From assembly GCF_003123725.1 (NCBI RefSeq), contig NZ_QETA01000003.1, forward strand, positions 186,001 through 250,000: a stretch of DNA of 64,000 nucleotides. The letters are read 5' to 3'. The DNA is from Corticimicrobacter populi. GTDB lineage: Bacteria; Pseudomonadota; Gammaproteobacteria; Burkholderiales; Burkholderiaceae_B. Positions 8,283 to 17,100 of the stretch are shown one piece after another. Each line of letters opens with the position of its first letter. The first letter of the stretch is position 1. The notes under the pieces were generated by a model, which worked only from the letters and a program-made list of their open reading frames with translations, had not been told where the DNA came from and did no database searches. Both the position numbers and the translations under genes were made by a program.

Positions 8283-9417
8283 GACCCAACTCCCTCAACC
8301 ATTGCGCATAATAGTTTTCGATCAGAGCGGCCTGTCCATCAGGACTGAATCGGGATTCGCTGCGAATCCATTTCCAGCCCTCATACCCCATGGCTTTCCT
8401 CCGTTGGGAATCGGCCGCAAGCGTATCGAGCGCAGAAGTCAATTCAGGCAGATTGCCCAGCGGAAACAGAAGCGCATTCCGGCCTGGCAGTACCATTTCC
8501 GGCACCCCACCAACATCCGTGGCGACAATGGGCAAACCGCTGGCAGCCGCCTCGAGAAAAGCCGTGCCGCTTGCCTCCTTGTGTGTTGCCAGCGCAAAGA
8601 TATCGAAACCGAACAGCAGATCGGCCACATCCTTGCGATAGCCGAGAAAATGCACGCGTCCAGCCACACCCGATGCCTGCGCCTGCGCCTTCAACTCCTG
8701 CATCACGACATCGCCATCACCAGCCAGCACCAGATGAAGATTGGGATAACGCACAAACAATGGAGTCATGGCCGCCAGCAGGTCGGCATGCCCCTTGGCC
8801 GGTCGTAATATCGCCACGCAGCCGACCACGACATCGCCATCGGCCACACCCCATTCCTGGCGCACCCGTTGCCTCTGCGCCAGGCAACGGGCCTCCATAT
8901 CTGTCGGATATCCCCAGCGTTCTTCCGGCAGGCTGACCGTTGGAGGTGCAATGCCGACCCGCTCCGGCGCAATGCCACGCGTCGCCATATAGTTGCGCAC
9001 ATATTCGCTGACCGTCAGAATTCGATGCGGCAACCAGGTATAGCTCAATAACGAATTGATCGGGCTCATCAGATGCCTGGACCGCACGATCAGCGGCACG
9101 CCTGCCAGGCGAGCACCCGCGGCCGCAATCAGTGTGTCGCGCCGGCTTGTCGTATTGACGACGTCGAATCGCTGCTCGCGCATCAAGGTACGCGCAGCCA
9201 CCGCTCCGGCCAGCAACCGACGAAATCCCCCCATTTTCATGGTGAAGACAGGAAATCCGGCATCACGGGCCCGCTGCCCCAGTTGCGCATGCGGCTGGCA
9301 CAGCAGCGACATATCATGCCCCCGCTCCCGCATCGCCAACATATGACGGTAGATATAGATTTCCTGCCCACCCATATGCGTGGCGGCTTCGGTGTGCAAT
9401 ATTTTCAGTTTTCGCAT
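8269..9417 (-). CDS. Glycosyltransferase family 4 (LPS core type)
   Basis: A 382-residue GT-B fold enzyme. The N-terminus MRKLKILHTEAATHMGGQE carries the glycine-rich acceptor loop, and the C-terminal half has the donor-binding EX7E region EASGTAFLEAAASGLP (near 285-300) followed by VATDVGGVPEM. It transfers a sugar from a nucleotide-sugar donor with retention of configuration; donor and acceptor cannot be told. The ATG at 9415-9417 shares one base with the dnaE stop (TGATG), so translation is probably coupled to dnaE. A longer frame starting at 9450 would overlap dnaE and lacks family-like sequence at its N-terminus. The 3' end overlaps the deacetylase gene, marking the two as a functional pair. 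Confidence 0.85.
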   Translation of the reverse strand: MRKLKILHTEAATHMGGQEIYIYRHMLAMRERGHDMSLLCQPHAQLGQRARDAGFPVFTMKMGGFRRLLAGAVAARTLMREQRFDVVNTTSRRDTLIAAAGARLAGVPLIVRSRHLMSPINSLLSYTWLPHRILTVSEYVRNYMATRGIAPERVGIAPPTVSLPEERWGYPTDMEARCLAQRQRVRQEWGVADGDVVVGCVAILRPAKGHADLLAAMTPLFVRYPNLHLVLAGDGDVVMQELKAQAQASGVAGRVHFLGYRKDVADLLFGFDIFALATHKEASGTAFLEAAASGLPIVATDVGGVPEMVLPGRNALLFPLGNLPELTSALDTLAADSQRRKAMGYEGWKWIRSESRFSPDGQAALIENYYAQWLRELGHEVG

Positions 9418-12400
9418 CAATACACCACCTCGACCGGCACGCCGGTCCACTCCTCAATGCCTTCCAGCAGGGTGTCGGCCATGCGCACACGCCAATCCTC
9501 GCCCAGCCTGATCTGGCAACTCGCATCGGGGCTGTGGTAGAGCACCTCGATCGGCACACCAGGCACGCCATTTTCGGGCTCGGCACGGAAGGGATTGAGC
9601 AACTGACGCAAGCGTTGCACATCCGACTGGTGCGTCAGCATGATCTTGATGGCCCGCGCGCGCGCCTCACGAGCCAGTTGGAGATCGAAGATCGAATCGG
9701 CCACGATGCGCGTGCCGCCCGAATAATCGTCATGACTGACCTTGCCCTGCACCACAAGCAACTGATCCTCGCGCAGACGGTTTCGATGCTGCTCGTAGAG
9801 TTCGTTGAAGATCGAGATTTCGAGTTGCGCCGTACCATCGTCCAGCGTGGCGAACACCATCTTGCCGCGCCGCGTCATCATCACGCGCACCGCCGTCAGC
9901 ACACCGGTCATCCAGAGCAGATCACGCGACGGCTCGATGCGATCCAGTGCCGTGGGCACGAACTGCCGCACCTCGTCCTTCCAGGCATTGAACAGGTGAT
10001 CGCTGAAGAAGAAACCCAGCGCGGCTTTTTCATGCGTCAGTTTTTCCTGCAACGTCCAGGGCTCGGTCGGCACCAGCGTCAGGCTACCGATACCGGCATC
10101 ACTATCGTCACCGAACAGCGACACCTGATTGGCGCTGCGTTCGGCCTGTTCGGCGGCCTCGACTGCCATGCCTACCGATTCGAACAGGGCTGCCCGGTTG
10201 GGTTCGATCGCATCGAAGGCACCCGCCTTGATGAGCGCTTCCATGGTGCGCCGGTTGACGGTATGGCGATCGACGCGCCTGCAGAAATCAAACAGATCCC
10301 GAAACGGCCCTCCCTGTTGCCGAGCACGGAGAATGTCCTCGACCGCCCCCTGTCCGGTGCCTTTGACCGCCCCCAATCCATAGCGGATGGTACGCGGCGG
10401 CTTGCCCTTGAGCGCATGCTCGTCGCGAACCGGCTCGAAGCGGTAACCCGACGCATTGACATCCGGTGGCAGCACGGCAATCTTGTTCTCCAGCGCGTCG
10501 CGCCAGAAAATCTGGACCTTGTCGGTATCGTCCATATCGGACGACAGCGTGGCGGCAATGAACTCGGCCGGATGGTAGACCTTCAGCCAGGCTGTCTGGT
10601 AGGAAATCAACGCGTAGGCGGCCGAGTGCGACTTGTTGAAGCCATAGCCCGCGAATTTTTCCATCAGGTCGAACAGGCGTACTGCCAGATCGCCGTCATA
10701 GCCCTTGGCCACCGCACCCTTTTCAAAGATCTCGCGGTGCTTGGCCATCTCCTCGGCTTTCTTCTTGCCCATGGCGCGCCGCAGCAAATCGGCACCACCC
10801 AGCGAGTAGCCGCCGATGATCTGCGAGATCAGCATCACCTGCTCCTGGTACACAATCACGCCGTAGGTACTCTTGAGCGTGGGTTCCAGGTCAGGATGGA
10901 AATAATCGACGTCGGCACGACCATGCTTGCGATTAACGAAGTCATCGACCATGCCCGACTCCAGCGGACCGGGCCGGTACAGTGCCAGCATGGCGATTAC
11001 GTCTTCGAAGGTGCTGGGCTGCAGCTTCTTGAGCAGCTCCTTCATGCCGCGCGATTCAAGCTGGAAGACGGCCGTGGTATTGCCTTCGGTCAGCAGCCGG
11101 TAGGTCGCCTGGTCATCCAGCGGTACTGCCATGATGTCGAAATCACGCAGGCCCTCGTTGAACTGACGCACGAAGCGCACAGCCCAGTCCAGGATGGTCA
11201 GGTTGCGCAGCCCCAGAAAGTCGAACTTGACCAGTCCGACTGCCTCGACATCGTCCTTGTCGTATTGCGACACCACGCTGGTGTCCTGCCCGGGCTGGCA
11301 ATAGAGTGGGCAGAAGTCGGTCAGCTTGCCCGGTGCGATCAGCACGCCACCGGCGTGCATGCCGATATTGCGGGTCAGCCCTTCCAGCGGGCGCGCCAGG
11401 TCAACCAGGGCACGCACCTCTTCTTCCTGGTCGTAGCGCTCCTTGAACGCCGGTTCATCGCTTAAAGTCCGATCCAGCGACCAGGGATCGGCCGGATTGA
11501 ACGGAATCATCTTGGACAGCCCATCACACAGCGAATACGGCATGTCCAACACCCGGCCGGCATCACGTACCACAGCCTTGGCACCCAGGGTACCGAAGGT
11601 CGCGATCTGGCTGACAGCAGCGCGGCCGTATTTGTCCTTGACGTACTCAATCACCCGCTCGCGGTTGTCCTGGCAGAAGTCGACGTCGAAGTCGGGCATG
11701 GAGACCCGCTCTGGATTCAGAAAACGTTCGAACAGCAAGTCATACCGAATTGGATCGAGATCGGTAATCCCCAGACTGTAGGCCACCAGCGAGCCGGCCC
11801 CCGACCCCCGGCCCGGCCCGACCGGCACGCCGTTGTTCTTGCCCCAGTTGATAAAGTCGGCCACGATCAGGAAGTAGCCTGGGAACCCCATGCCGATAAT
11901 GGTCTTGCACTCCCAGGCCAGACGCTCGTCGTACACGGGACGCCGGGTCGCACGCTCCTGCTCGCCGGGATACAGTTGTACCAGGCGCTTTTCCAGCCCT
12001 TCCTCGGACAGTTGCACCAGGTAATCATCGAGTGTGATGCCATCCGGCGTCGGGAAGTCAGGCAGACGCGGCTTGCCCAGCGTCAGCGTCAGGTTGCAGC
12101 GTCGGGCGATTTCGATGCTGTTCTGCAGGGCCACGGGCACATCGGCAAAACGCCGGGCCATTTCCTGGCTATCCAGCAAATACTGCTCGGGCGTAAAGCG
12201 CCGGGGACGCTTGGGATTGGCAAGTTGTTCGCCTTCGGCAATGCAGACACGGGCTTCGTGTGCCTCGAACTCATCAGCCTGCAGAAACTGCACCGGGTGC
12301 GTGGCCACCACCGGCAGGTCTGCCTGCACGGCCAGAGCCAGCGCCGCCTGCACATAGGACTCATCACCATCCATGCCACTGCGCTGAAGCTCGACATAGA

Positions 12401-12905
12401 AGCGATCCGGCAACAACGCGCGCCAACGCTCGGCCAACGCCACGGCCTGGGCCATGTTGCCGTTTTCCAGCGCGTGACCAATATCGCCTGCACGGGCACC
12501 CGACAGCAGGATGATGCCGTCACCCTGGCTGCGCAGCCAGTCCTGCCGGATTTCTGCGCGGCCTTTCCAGGTGTTGGTCAACCAGGCTTGCGAGAGCAAT
12601 TCGCACAGGTTGCGGTATCCTTGGTCGTTGGACGCCAGCAACAGCACACGGAAGGGCTTGTCACGCTCTTCGTCGTTGGTCATCCAGACATCGCATCCGG
12701 CAATGGGCTTGATCCCCTTGCCACGCGCAGTCTTGTAGAATTTGATCAGGCCGAAGACATTGCACAGATCGGTCAGCGCCACGGCAGGCTGGCCGAGCGC
12801 GGCCACCCGCTTGACGAGATCGGGAATGCGGACCACGCCGTCCTGTACCGAAAACTCGGAATGGACGCGCAGATGTACGAAGGGAATAGCAGCATTTTCA
12901 GACAT
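9417..12905 (-). CDS. dnaE: DNA polymerase III alpha subunit
   Basis: A 1162-residue replicative polymerase. The N-terminal PHP domain begins FVHLRVHSEFSVQDG. The palm carries PDFDVDFCQDNRERV near residue 400, matching the catalytic aspartates at 401/403 in E. coli, and the C-terminal OB fold (VLTAVRVMMTRRGKMVFATL) lies near residue 1000. It is the chain-elongating core of the holoenzyme, with epsilon and theta partners encoded elsewhere. The start at ATG 12905 gives the family-like MSENAAIPFVHLRVHSEF; an upstream in-frame ATG at 12944 would add 13 unlikely residues. The 3' end fuses by TGATG to an LPS glycosyltransferase gene, an unusual partner. A -10 element directly before the ATG suggests a leaderless message. 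Confidence 0.97.
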   Translation of the reverse strand: MSENAAIPFVHLRVHSEFSVQDGVVRIPDLVKRVAALGQPAVALTDLCNVFGLIKFYKTARGKGIKPIAGCDVWMTNDEERDKPFRVLLLASNDQGYRNLCELLSQAWLTNTWKGRAEIRQDWLRSQGDGIILLSGARAGDIGHALENGNMAQAVALAERWRALLPDRFYVELQRSGMDGDESYVQAALALAVQADLPVVATHPVQFLQADEFEAHEARVCIAEGEQLANPKRPRRFTPEQYLLDSQEMARRFADVPVALQNSIEIARRCNLTLTLGKPRLPDFPTPDGITLDDYLVQLSEEGLEKRLVQLYPGEQERATRRPVYDERLAWECKTIIGMGFPGYFLIVADFINWGKNNGVPVGPGRGSGAGSLVAYSLGITDLDPIRYDLLFERFLNPERVSMPDFDVDFCQDNRERVIEYVKDKYGRAAVSQIATFGTLGAKAVVRDAGRVLDMPYSLCDGLSKMIPFNPADPWSLDRTLSDEPAFKERYDQEEEVRALVDLARPLEGLTRNIGMHAGGVLIAPGKLTDFCPLYCQPGQDTSVVSQYDKDDVEAVGLVKFDFLGLRNLTILDWAVRFVRQFNEGLRDFDIMAVPLDDQATYRLLTEGNTTAVFQLESRGMKELLKKLQPSTFEDVIAMLALYRPGPLESGMVDDFVNRKHGRADVDYFHPDLEPTLKSTYGVIVYQEQVMLISQIIGGYSLGGADLLRRAMGKKKAEEMAKHREIFEKGAVAKGYDGDLAVRLFDLMEKFAGYGFNKSHSAAYALISYQTAWLKVYHPAEFIAATLSSDMDDTDKVQIFWRDALENKIAVLPPDVNASGYRFEPVRDEHALKGKPPRTIRYGLGAVKGTGQGAVEDILRARQQGGPFRDLFDFCRRVDRHTVNRRTMEALIKAGAFDAIEPNRAALFESVGMAVEAAEQAERSANQVSLFGDDSDAGIGSLTLVPTEPWTLQEKLTHEKAALGFFFSDHLFNAWKDEVRQFVPTALDRIEPSRDLLWMTGVLTAVRVMMTRRGKMVFATLDDGTAQLEISIFNELYEQHRNRLREDQLLVVQGKVSHDDYSGGTRIVADSIFDLQLAREARARAIKIMLTHQSDVQRLRQLLNPFRAEPENGVPGVPIEVLYHSPDASCQIRLGEDWRVRMADTLLEGIEEWTGVPVEVVY

Positions 12906-12930
12906 GGCAGGATTGTAACCACCCTGCCAT
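12904..12930 (-). promoter_or_regulatory. dnaE start region: -10 element inside an inverted repeat
   Basis: On the minus strand TACAAT (12912-12917) stands 6 bases before the dnaE ATG, so the predicted transcript would begin at or next to the start codon. No good -35 is seen. The same stretch is flanked by ATGGCAGG (12904-12911) and CCTGCCAT (12923-12930), an 8-bp inverted repeat with an 11-base loop that includes the first two bases of the start codon. No Shine-Dalgarno sequence is visible. Confidence 0.35.
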
Positions 12931-13007
12931 GTGCAACGCAGCAAGATTTGTTACGACATGCCGGCCATGGCCGCCAGCACAATTCGACATCGGAGGATAT
13001 CGACACC

Positions 13008-13907
13008 ATGAAATGGATCATCCCGGCCCTCTGGCTGGCCGCCATCCTGTTTGCCCATTTTCGAGGCAAAGTCCGTATCCCCCTGCATCGCCAGTTGCTG
13101 GATCACTCCGTCCTGCTGGCACCGGTCAATGCCTTCATGATCCTGCTGTCCAAGGTCCCGACCACCCCCTACCTGGACAACAGCTACCTGCCCGGCCTGA
13201 AAAAGCTCGACGACAACTGGGAAACCATCCGCGACGAAGCACTGTCCATGGCCGAACTCCGGCACATCAAGGCTGCCCAGAAGAATGACGACATCGGTTT
13301 CAATTCTTTCTTCAAGTATGGCTGGAAGCGTTTCTACCTGAAATGGTACGACGCACGTCACCCTTCAGCCGAGGAACTGTGCCCGCGCACAGTCGCTCTG
13401 CTGCGCGAGATCCCGGAAATCAAGGCAGCGATGTTCGCCGAGTTGCCTGCCGGCGGCAAGCTCAACGCGCACCGGGACCCTTACGCCGGTTCCCTGCGTT
13501 ATCACCTGGGTCTGGCGACCCCCAATGATGACCGCTGCTTCATCCGCGTCGACGGCGAGATCCACAGTTGGCGCGATGGAAAAAGCGTGATTTTCGATGA
13601 AACCTACGTGCACGATGCCCGTAACGACAGCGAAGACAACCGCATCATTCTGTTCTGCGATGTCGAACGCCCCATGCGCTATGGCTGGGCGCAGGCATTC
13701 AACCGCTGGTTCGGTCGCGTGGTGATGTCGGCGGCCAGCGCCCCCAACGATGGCGGCGACCAGACCGGTGCCATCAACCGGCTGACGCACCTGCACTGGG
13801 TCATCGACCAGAAACGACGCGCCTTCAAGAACTGGAACAAGACGGTCTACAAGGCCACCAAGTTCGGACTGATTGCGCTGGTGATTGTCGGGTTTATTTT
13901 GATTTAA
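13008..13907 (+). CDS. lpxO: LpxO-like aspartyl/asparaginyl beta-hydroxylase (lipid A hydroxylase)
   Basis: A 299-residue member of the Fe(II)/2-oxoglutarate aspartyl/asparaginyl hydroxylase family with hydrophobic ends (residues 3-15 and the last 15), as in LpxO, which 2-hydroxylates an acyl chain of lipid A at the inner membrane. The metal motif is HRDPYAGSLRYHLG (near 153) with the distal His in ETYVHDARND (near 200); DDRCFIRVDGE and RIILFCDVERPM also match. The start is ATG 13008 with GGAGG 11 bases upstream; the open frame extends further upstream only as antisense to dnaE. It is divergent from dnaE and convergent with hrpA. LPS genes nearby support lipid A as substrate, but peptide substrates are not excluded. 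Confidence 0.82.
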   Translation: MKWIIPALWLAAILFAHFRGKVRIPLHRQLLDHSVLLAPVNAFMILLSKVPTTPYLDNSYLPGLKKLDDNWETIRDEALSMAELRHIKAAQKNDDIGFNSFFKYGWKRFYLKWYDARHPSAEELCPRTVALLREIPEIKAAMFAELPAGGKLNAHRDPYAGSLRYHLGLATPNDDRCFIRVDGEIHSWRDGKSVIFDETYVHDARNDSEDNRIILFCDVERPMRYGWAQAFNRWFGRVVMSAASAPNDGGDQTGAINRLTHLHWVIDQKRRAFKNWNKTVYKATKFGLIALVIVGFILI

Positions 13908-13922
13908 GGCCTGCGCAAGCCG

Positions 13923-14125
13923 CCGGACATGGTGTGGCCCAGTGGCGTTCGGTCTGCGCAATGGTCTGGCCGCTTCGCAGCCAGACTTCCCGCTGATGCC
14001 TGGGGTGGCGGGCGGCGGAAAAACTCGGGCTACGCCCTCAAACAGTTTCCGCCTTTTCTCCCGCCACCCCAGGCATCAGCGGCATTGCACAAAGCCTCTC
14101 CCCCACAGGGCCACACCATGTCCGG
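13923..14125. repeat. 203-bp nested inverted-repeat element between lpxO and hrpA
   Basis: The 251-base gap between the convergent lpxO and hrpA genes holds a nested palindrome. Outer arms of 18 bp are identical: CCGGACATGGTGTGGCCC at 13923-13940 and its complement at 14108-14125. Inner arms of 23 bp are also perfect, at 13990-14012 and 14060-14082. Inside them GGCGGAAA/TTTCCGCC segments (about 14014-14053) extend the stem with a small bulge, and GGGC-tac-GCCC (14027-14037) tips it. A separate hairpin GTCTGGC/GCCAGAC (13964-13986) lies in the left spacer. There is no T-tract. It could be a REP/MITE-like mobile repeat or a bidirectional barrier to transcription. No second copy was noticed in the window. 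Confidence 0.8.
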
Positions 14126-14158
14126 CTCATGTCAATGCTGATTGTGAGGTTGTCGCTA

Positions 14159-17100
14159 TCAGCGCTGCATCGTCTCCCAGGTCTTCTGCAAGCGCTTGAC
14201 CGATACCGGCATGGGCGTACGCAGTTCCTGCGCGAACAACGATACCCGTAACTCCTCCAGCATCCAGCGGAAGGTCTCAAGCCGTTCGTCCGGCTCCCCC
14301 TTGCGGGCAGCCACCTCGCGCTGCAGCAGCGTCAATAGCGGTGCCATGTCGGCCTGCAGGCGGGCATCGCGTGCCGGATCGGCGCGCAGCTTGTCTATCC
14401 GGATGCCGGCCGCCTTGAGATAACGTGGAAAATGCGCCAGTTGCTCATAGGGCGTCTCGCGTACAAACCTGCGATGCACCAGCGCACCAATCTGCTTCTG
14501 CAGGTCGGCATGGGCCGCTGCATGTGACTTGGCCTGGGGCAGTTTGCGCTGCAGTGCCGTCCACTCGGTCAGGATAAGATTGACCAGGCGTGCCACCTCC
14601 TGGGCCAGCAATCCCAGCCGGCTGCGCCCCTCTTCACGGCGCTGCTCGAACGCAGCAGCATCCGACGGCCAGGGTTCGGCCAGGCAGGCGCGATCAAGCG
14701 CACAATCCACCATCTGGTCACGCAGTTCTTCCTGGCTCCCCAAGGGCATGTACATCATGCCGCTGCGGGTCAGCTCATGCAGGTTCTTCTCCAGAAACTT
14801 GACCTGATCCCGCAAGCCGATGCGAAACAGGCGCAACAAGCCTGCATGGTGACGTCGCCGTGCCTCGTGCGGATCATCGAACACATCCAGATCGCAATGC
14901 GTGTCACGATCGACCAACGCCGGGTAGCCAATGAAGGACTGCCCCTTGCGCTTGATTTCCAGCAATTCGGGAAGCTCACCGAAAGTCCAGGTGGTCAGGT
15001 TTTCATGTGCCAGTGCCTGTGCCACCTCATGGTCACGCGCAGCCATTTGCTGGAACTGGCTCTGGGCCTGCTTGCCGTGCTCGGCCTTGAGCTGGGCCAG
15101 ATTGCGGCCTGCCGCCAGCATGCGGCCATGCTCATCCAGGATGCGGAAATTCATCGACAGATGCGGCGGCAGCATTTCGGGCTTGAAATCAGCCGGCTGT
15201 ACACGAATGCGTAGCGTGGCCCATATATCCTCGATCAGGCCATCAGTCAGGCTGCGTCCTGGATTGCCCAGCCGCTCGAACCAGCGATCATAGAAAGCGG
15301 CCGCATAGTCGGGTACCGGCACGCAATGACGGCGCAGCTTCTGCGGCAGCGACTTGACCAGCAGTTGCACTTTTTCCTTGAGCATGCCCGGCACCAACCA
15401 TTCGCAACGGGCAGCATCAAGCTGGTTGAGCGCCGCCAGCGGCACGCTGAGCGTCACGCCATCCTTGGGTGAGCCTGGCTCGAAGTGGTAGTCGAGCGCC
15501 ATGGTCACGCCATGCCATTCCACTTTCTTGGGAAAGACATCAGTCGTGATGCCGGCGGCCTCATGGCGCATCAGCTCATCGCGGGTCAGACGCAAGCGGG
15601 CGGCTTCTTCCGCCGGCAACCCCTTGACCCATTTTTCCAGCTCCACCGTCTGCGACATGCCGGCCGGGATCTGACGCTCATAGAAAGCAAAAATCAACTC
15701 GTCATCAACCAGAATATCGGGCCTGCGCGATTGATGCTCCAGTTTTTCGATCTGCGCGACCAGCTTGCGGTTGTAGCCGACGAAAGCCGCCTTGGTCTCG
15801 ATCTCGCCGGTGACCAGCGCCTGGCGGATGAAAATCTCGCGCGCATGGGCCGGATCGATTCGACCATACTGCACGCGCCGCCCCGTATAGATCGGCAGCC
15901 CGTAAAGCGTCGCCCTTTCATTGGCGACCACCTGGCCGGACTTTTTCTCCCAGCGCGGGTCGGACCAGTTGCGCCTCAGCAGGTGTGCACCGGCCTTCTC
16001 CAGCCAGGTGGGATCGATTTTGGCAATGCAGCGGGCATACAGACGTGTGGTTTCCACCAGTTCTGCAGCCACGATCCAGCGTCCCGCCTTCTTGAGCAAA
16101 CGGGAACCCGGATGGATATGAAAACGGATTTCGCGGGCCCCCAAGTAATGGCCGGCCTCCTCGCTCTTGAGCCCGATATTGCCAAGCAGGCCGGTCAGAA
16201 GCGCCAGATGGATCTGTTCGAATGTCGCTTCGGTCTGGTTGATGCGCCAGCCCTGTTCCGTGACTACGGTCTTCAGCTGCGTATGCACATCATGCCATTC
16301 GCGCAGTCTCAGTGGCGACAGGAAATTTTGACGCAGCAGGGCAGCCAGCTTGCGCTGCGATGCCTTGTGCTCGACCTGTTCACGGTACCAGAGCCACAGC
16401 TTGATATACGACATGAACTCGGACCGGTCATCGGCGAAGCGCGCATGGGCCTGCTCGGCTGCCTCGCGAGCCTGCAACGGCCTGTCGCGCGGATCCTGGA
16501 CCGACAGCGCCGAAGCGATCAACAGGACTTCGGCGAGGCATTGCTGCTGGCGCGCCTCCAAAATCATGCGACCGATGCGCGGATCCACCGGCAGCTTGGC
16601 CAGTTGCCGCCCTTCCGCCGTCAGGACGTTGCCATCATCCAGCGCGCCCAGCTCCTGCAACAGGTGATAGCCGTCGGCAATGGCACGCCCGGTCGGGGCA
16701 TCGACAAAGGGAAACTGCTCGATATCATCCAGCCGCAGCGATTTCATGCGCAGGATCACCGAGGCCAGCGAGGAGCGCAGGATCTCGGGATCGGTAAACG
16801 CAGGCCGCCCCATGAAATCGGGTTCATCGTACAGGCGAATGCAGACTCCTGGCCCCAGACGACCGCAACGACCGGCACGCTGGTTGGCCGATGCACGACT
16901 GACCGGCTCGATCCGCAACTGCTCGACCTTGTTGCGCCAGGAGTATCGCTTGACGCGCGCCAGGCCGCTGTCAATCACATAGCGGATGCCAGGCACCGTC
17001 AGTGATGTCTCGGCCACATTGGTCGCCAGCACGATACGGCGCGCATTGCCACGTGGCCTGAAAATCTGTTCCTGTTCGGCCTGCGACAGACGCGCAAACA

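Noticed and set aside
9534-11465. A 643-codon open frame on the plus strand, opposite dnaE
   Set aside because: It is antisense to the conserved dnaE coding region, has no recognisable domain and reflects the third-position GC bias that keeps opposite frames open.
15485-17005. A 506-codon open frame opposite hrpA
   Set aside because: Antisense shadow of a conserved helicase; no domain recognised.
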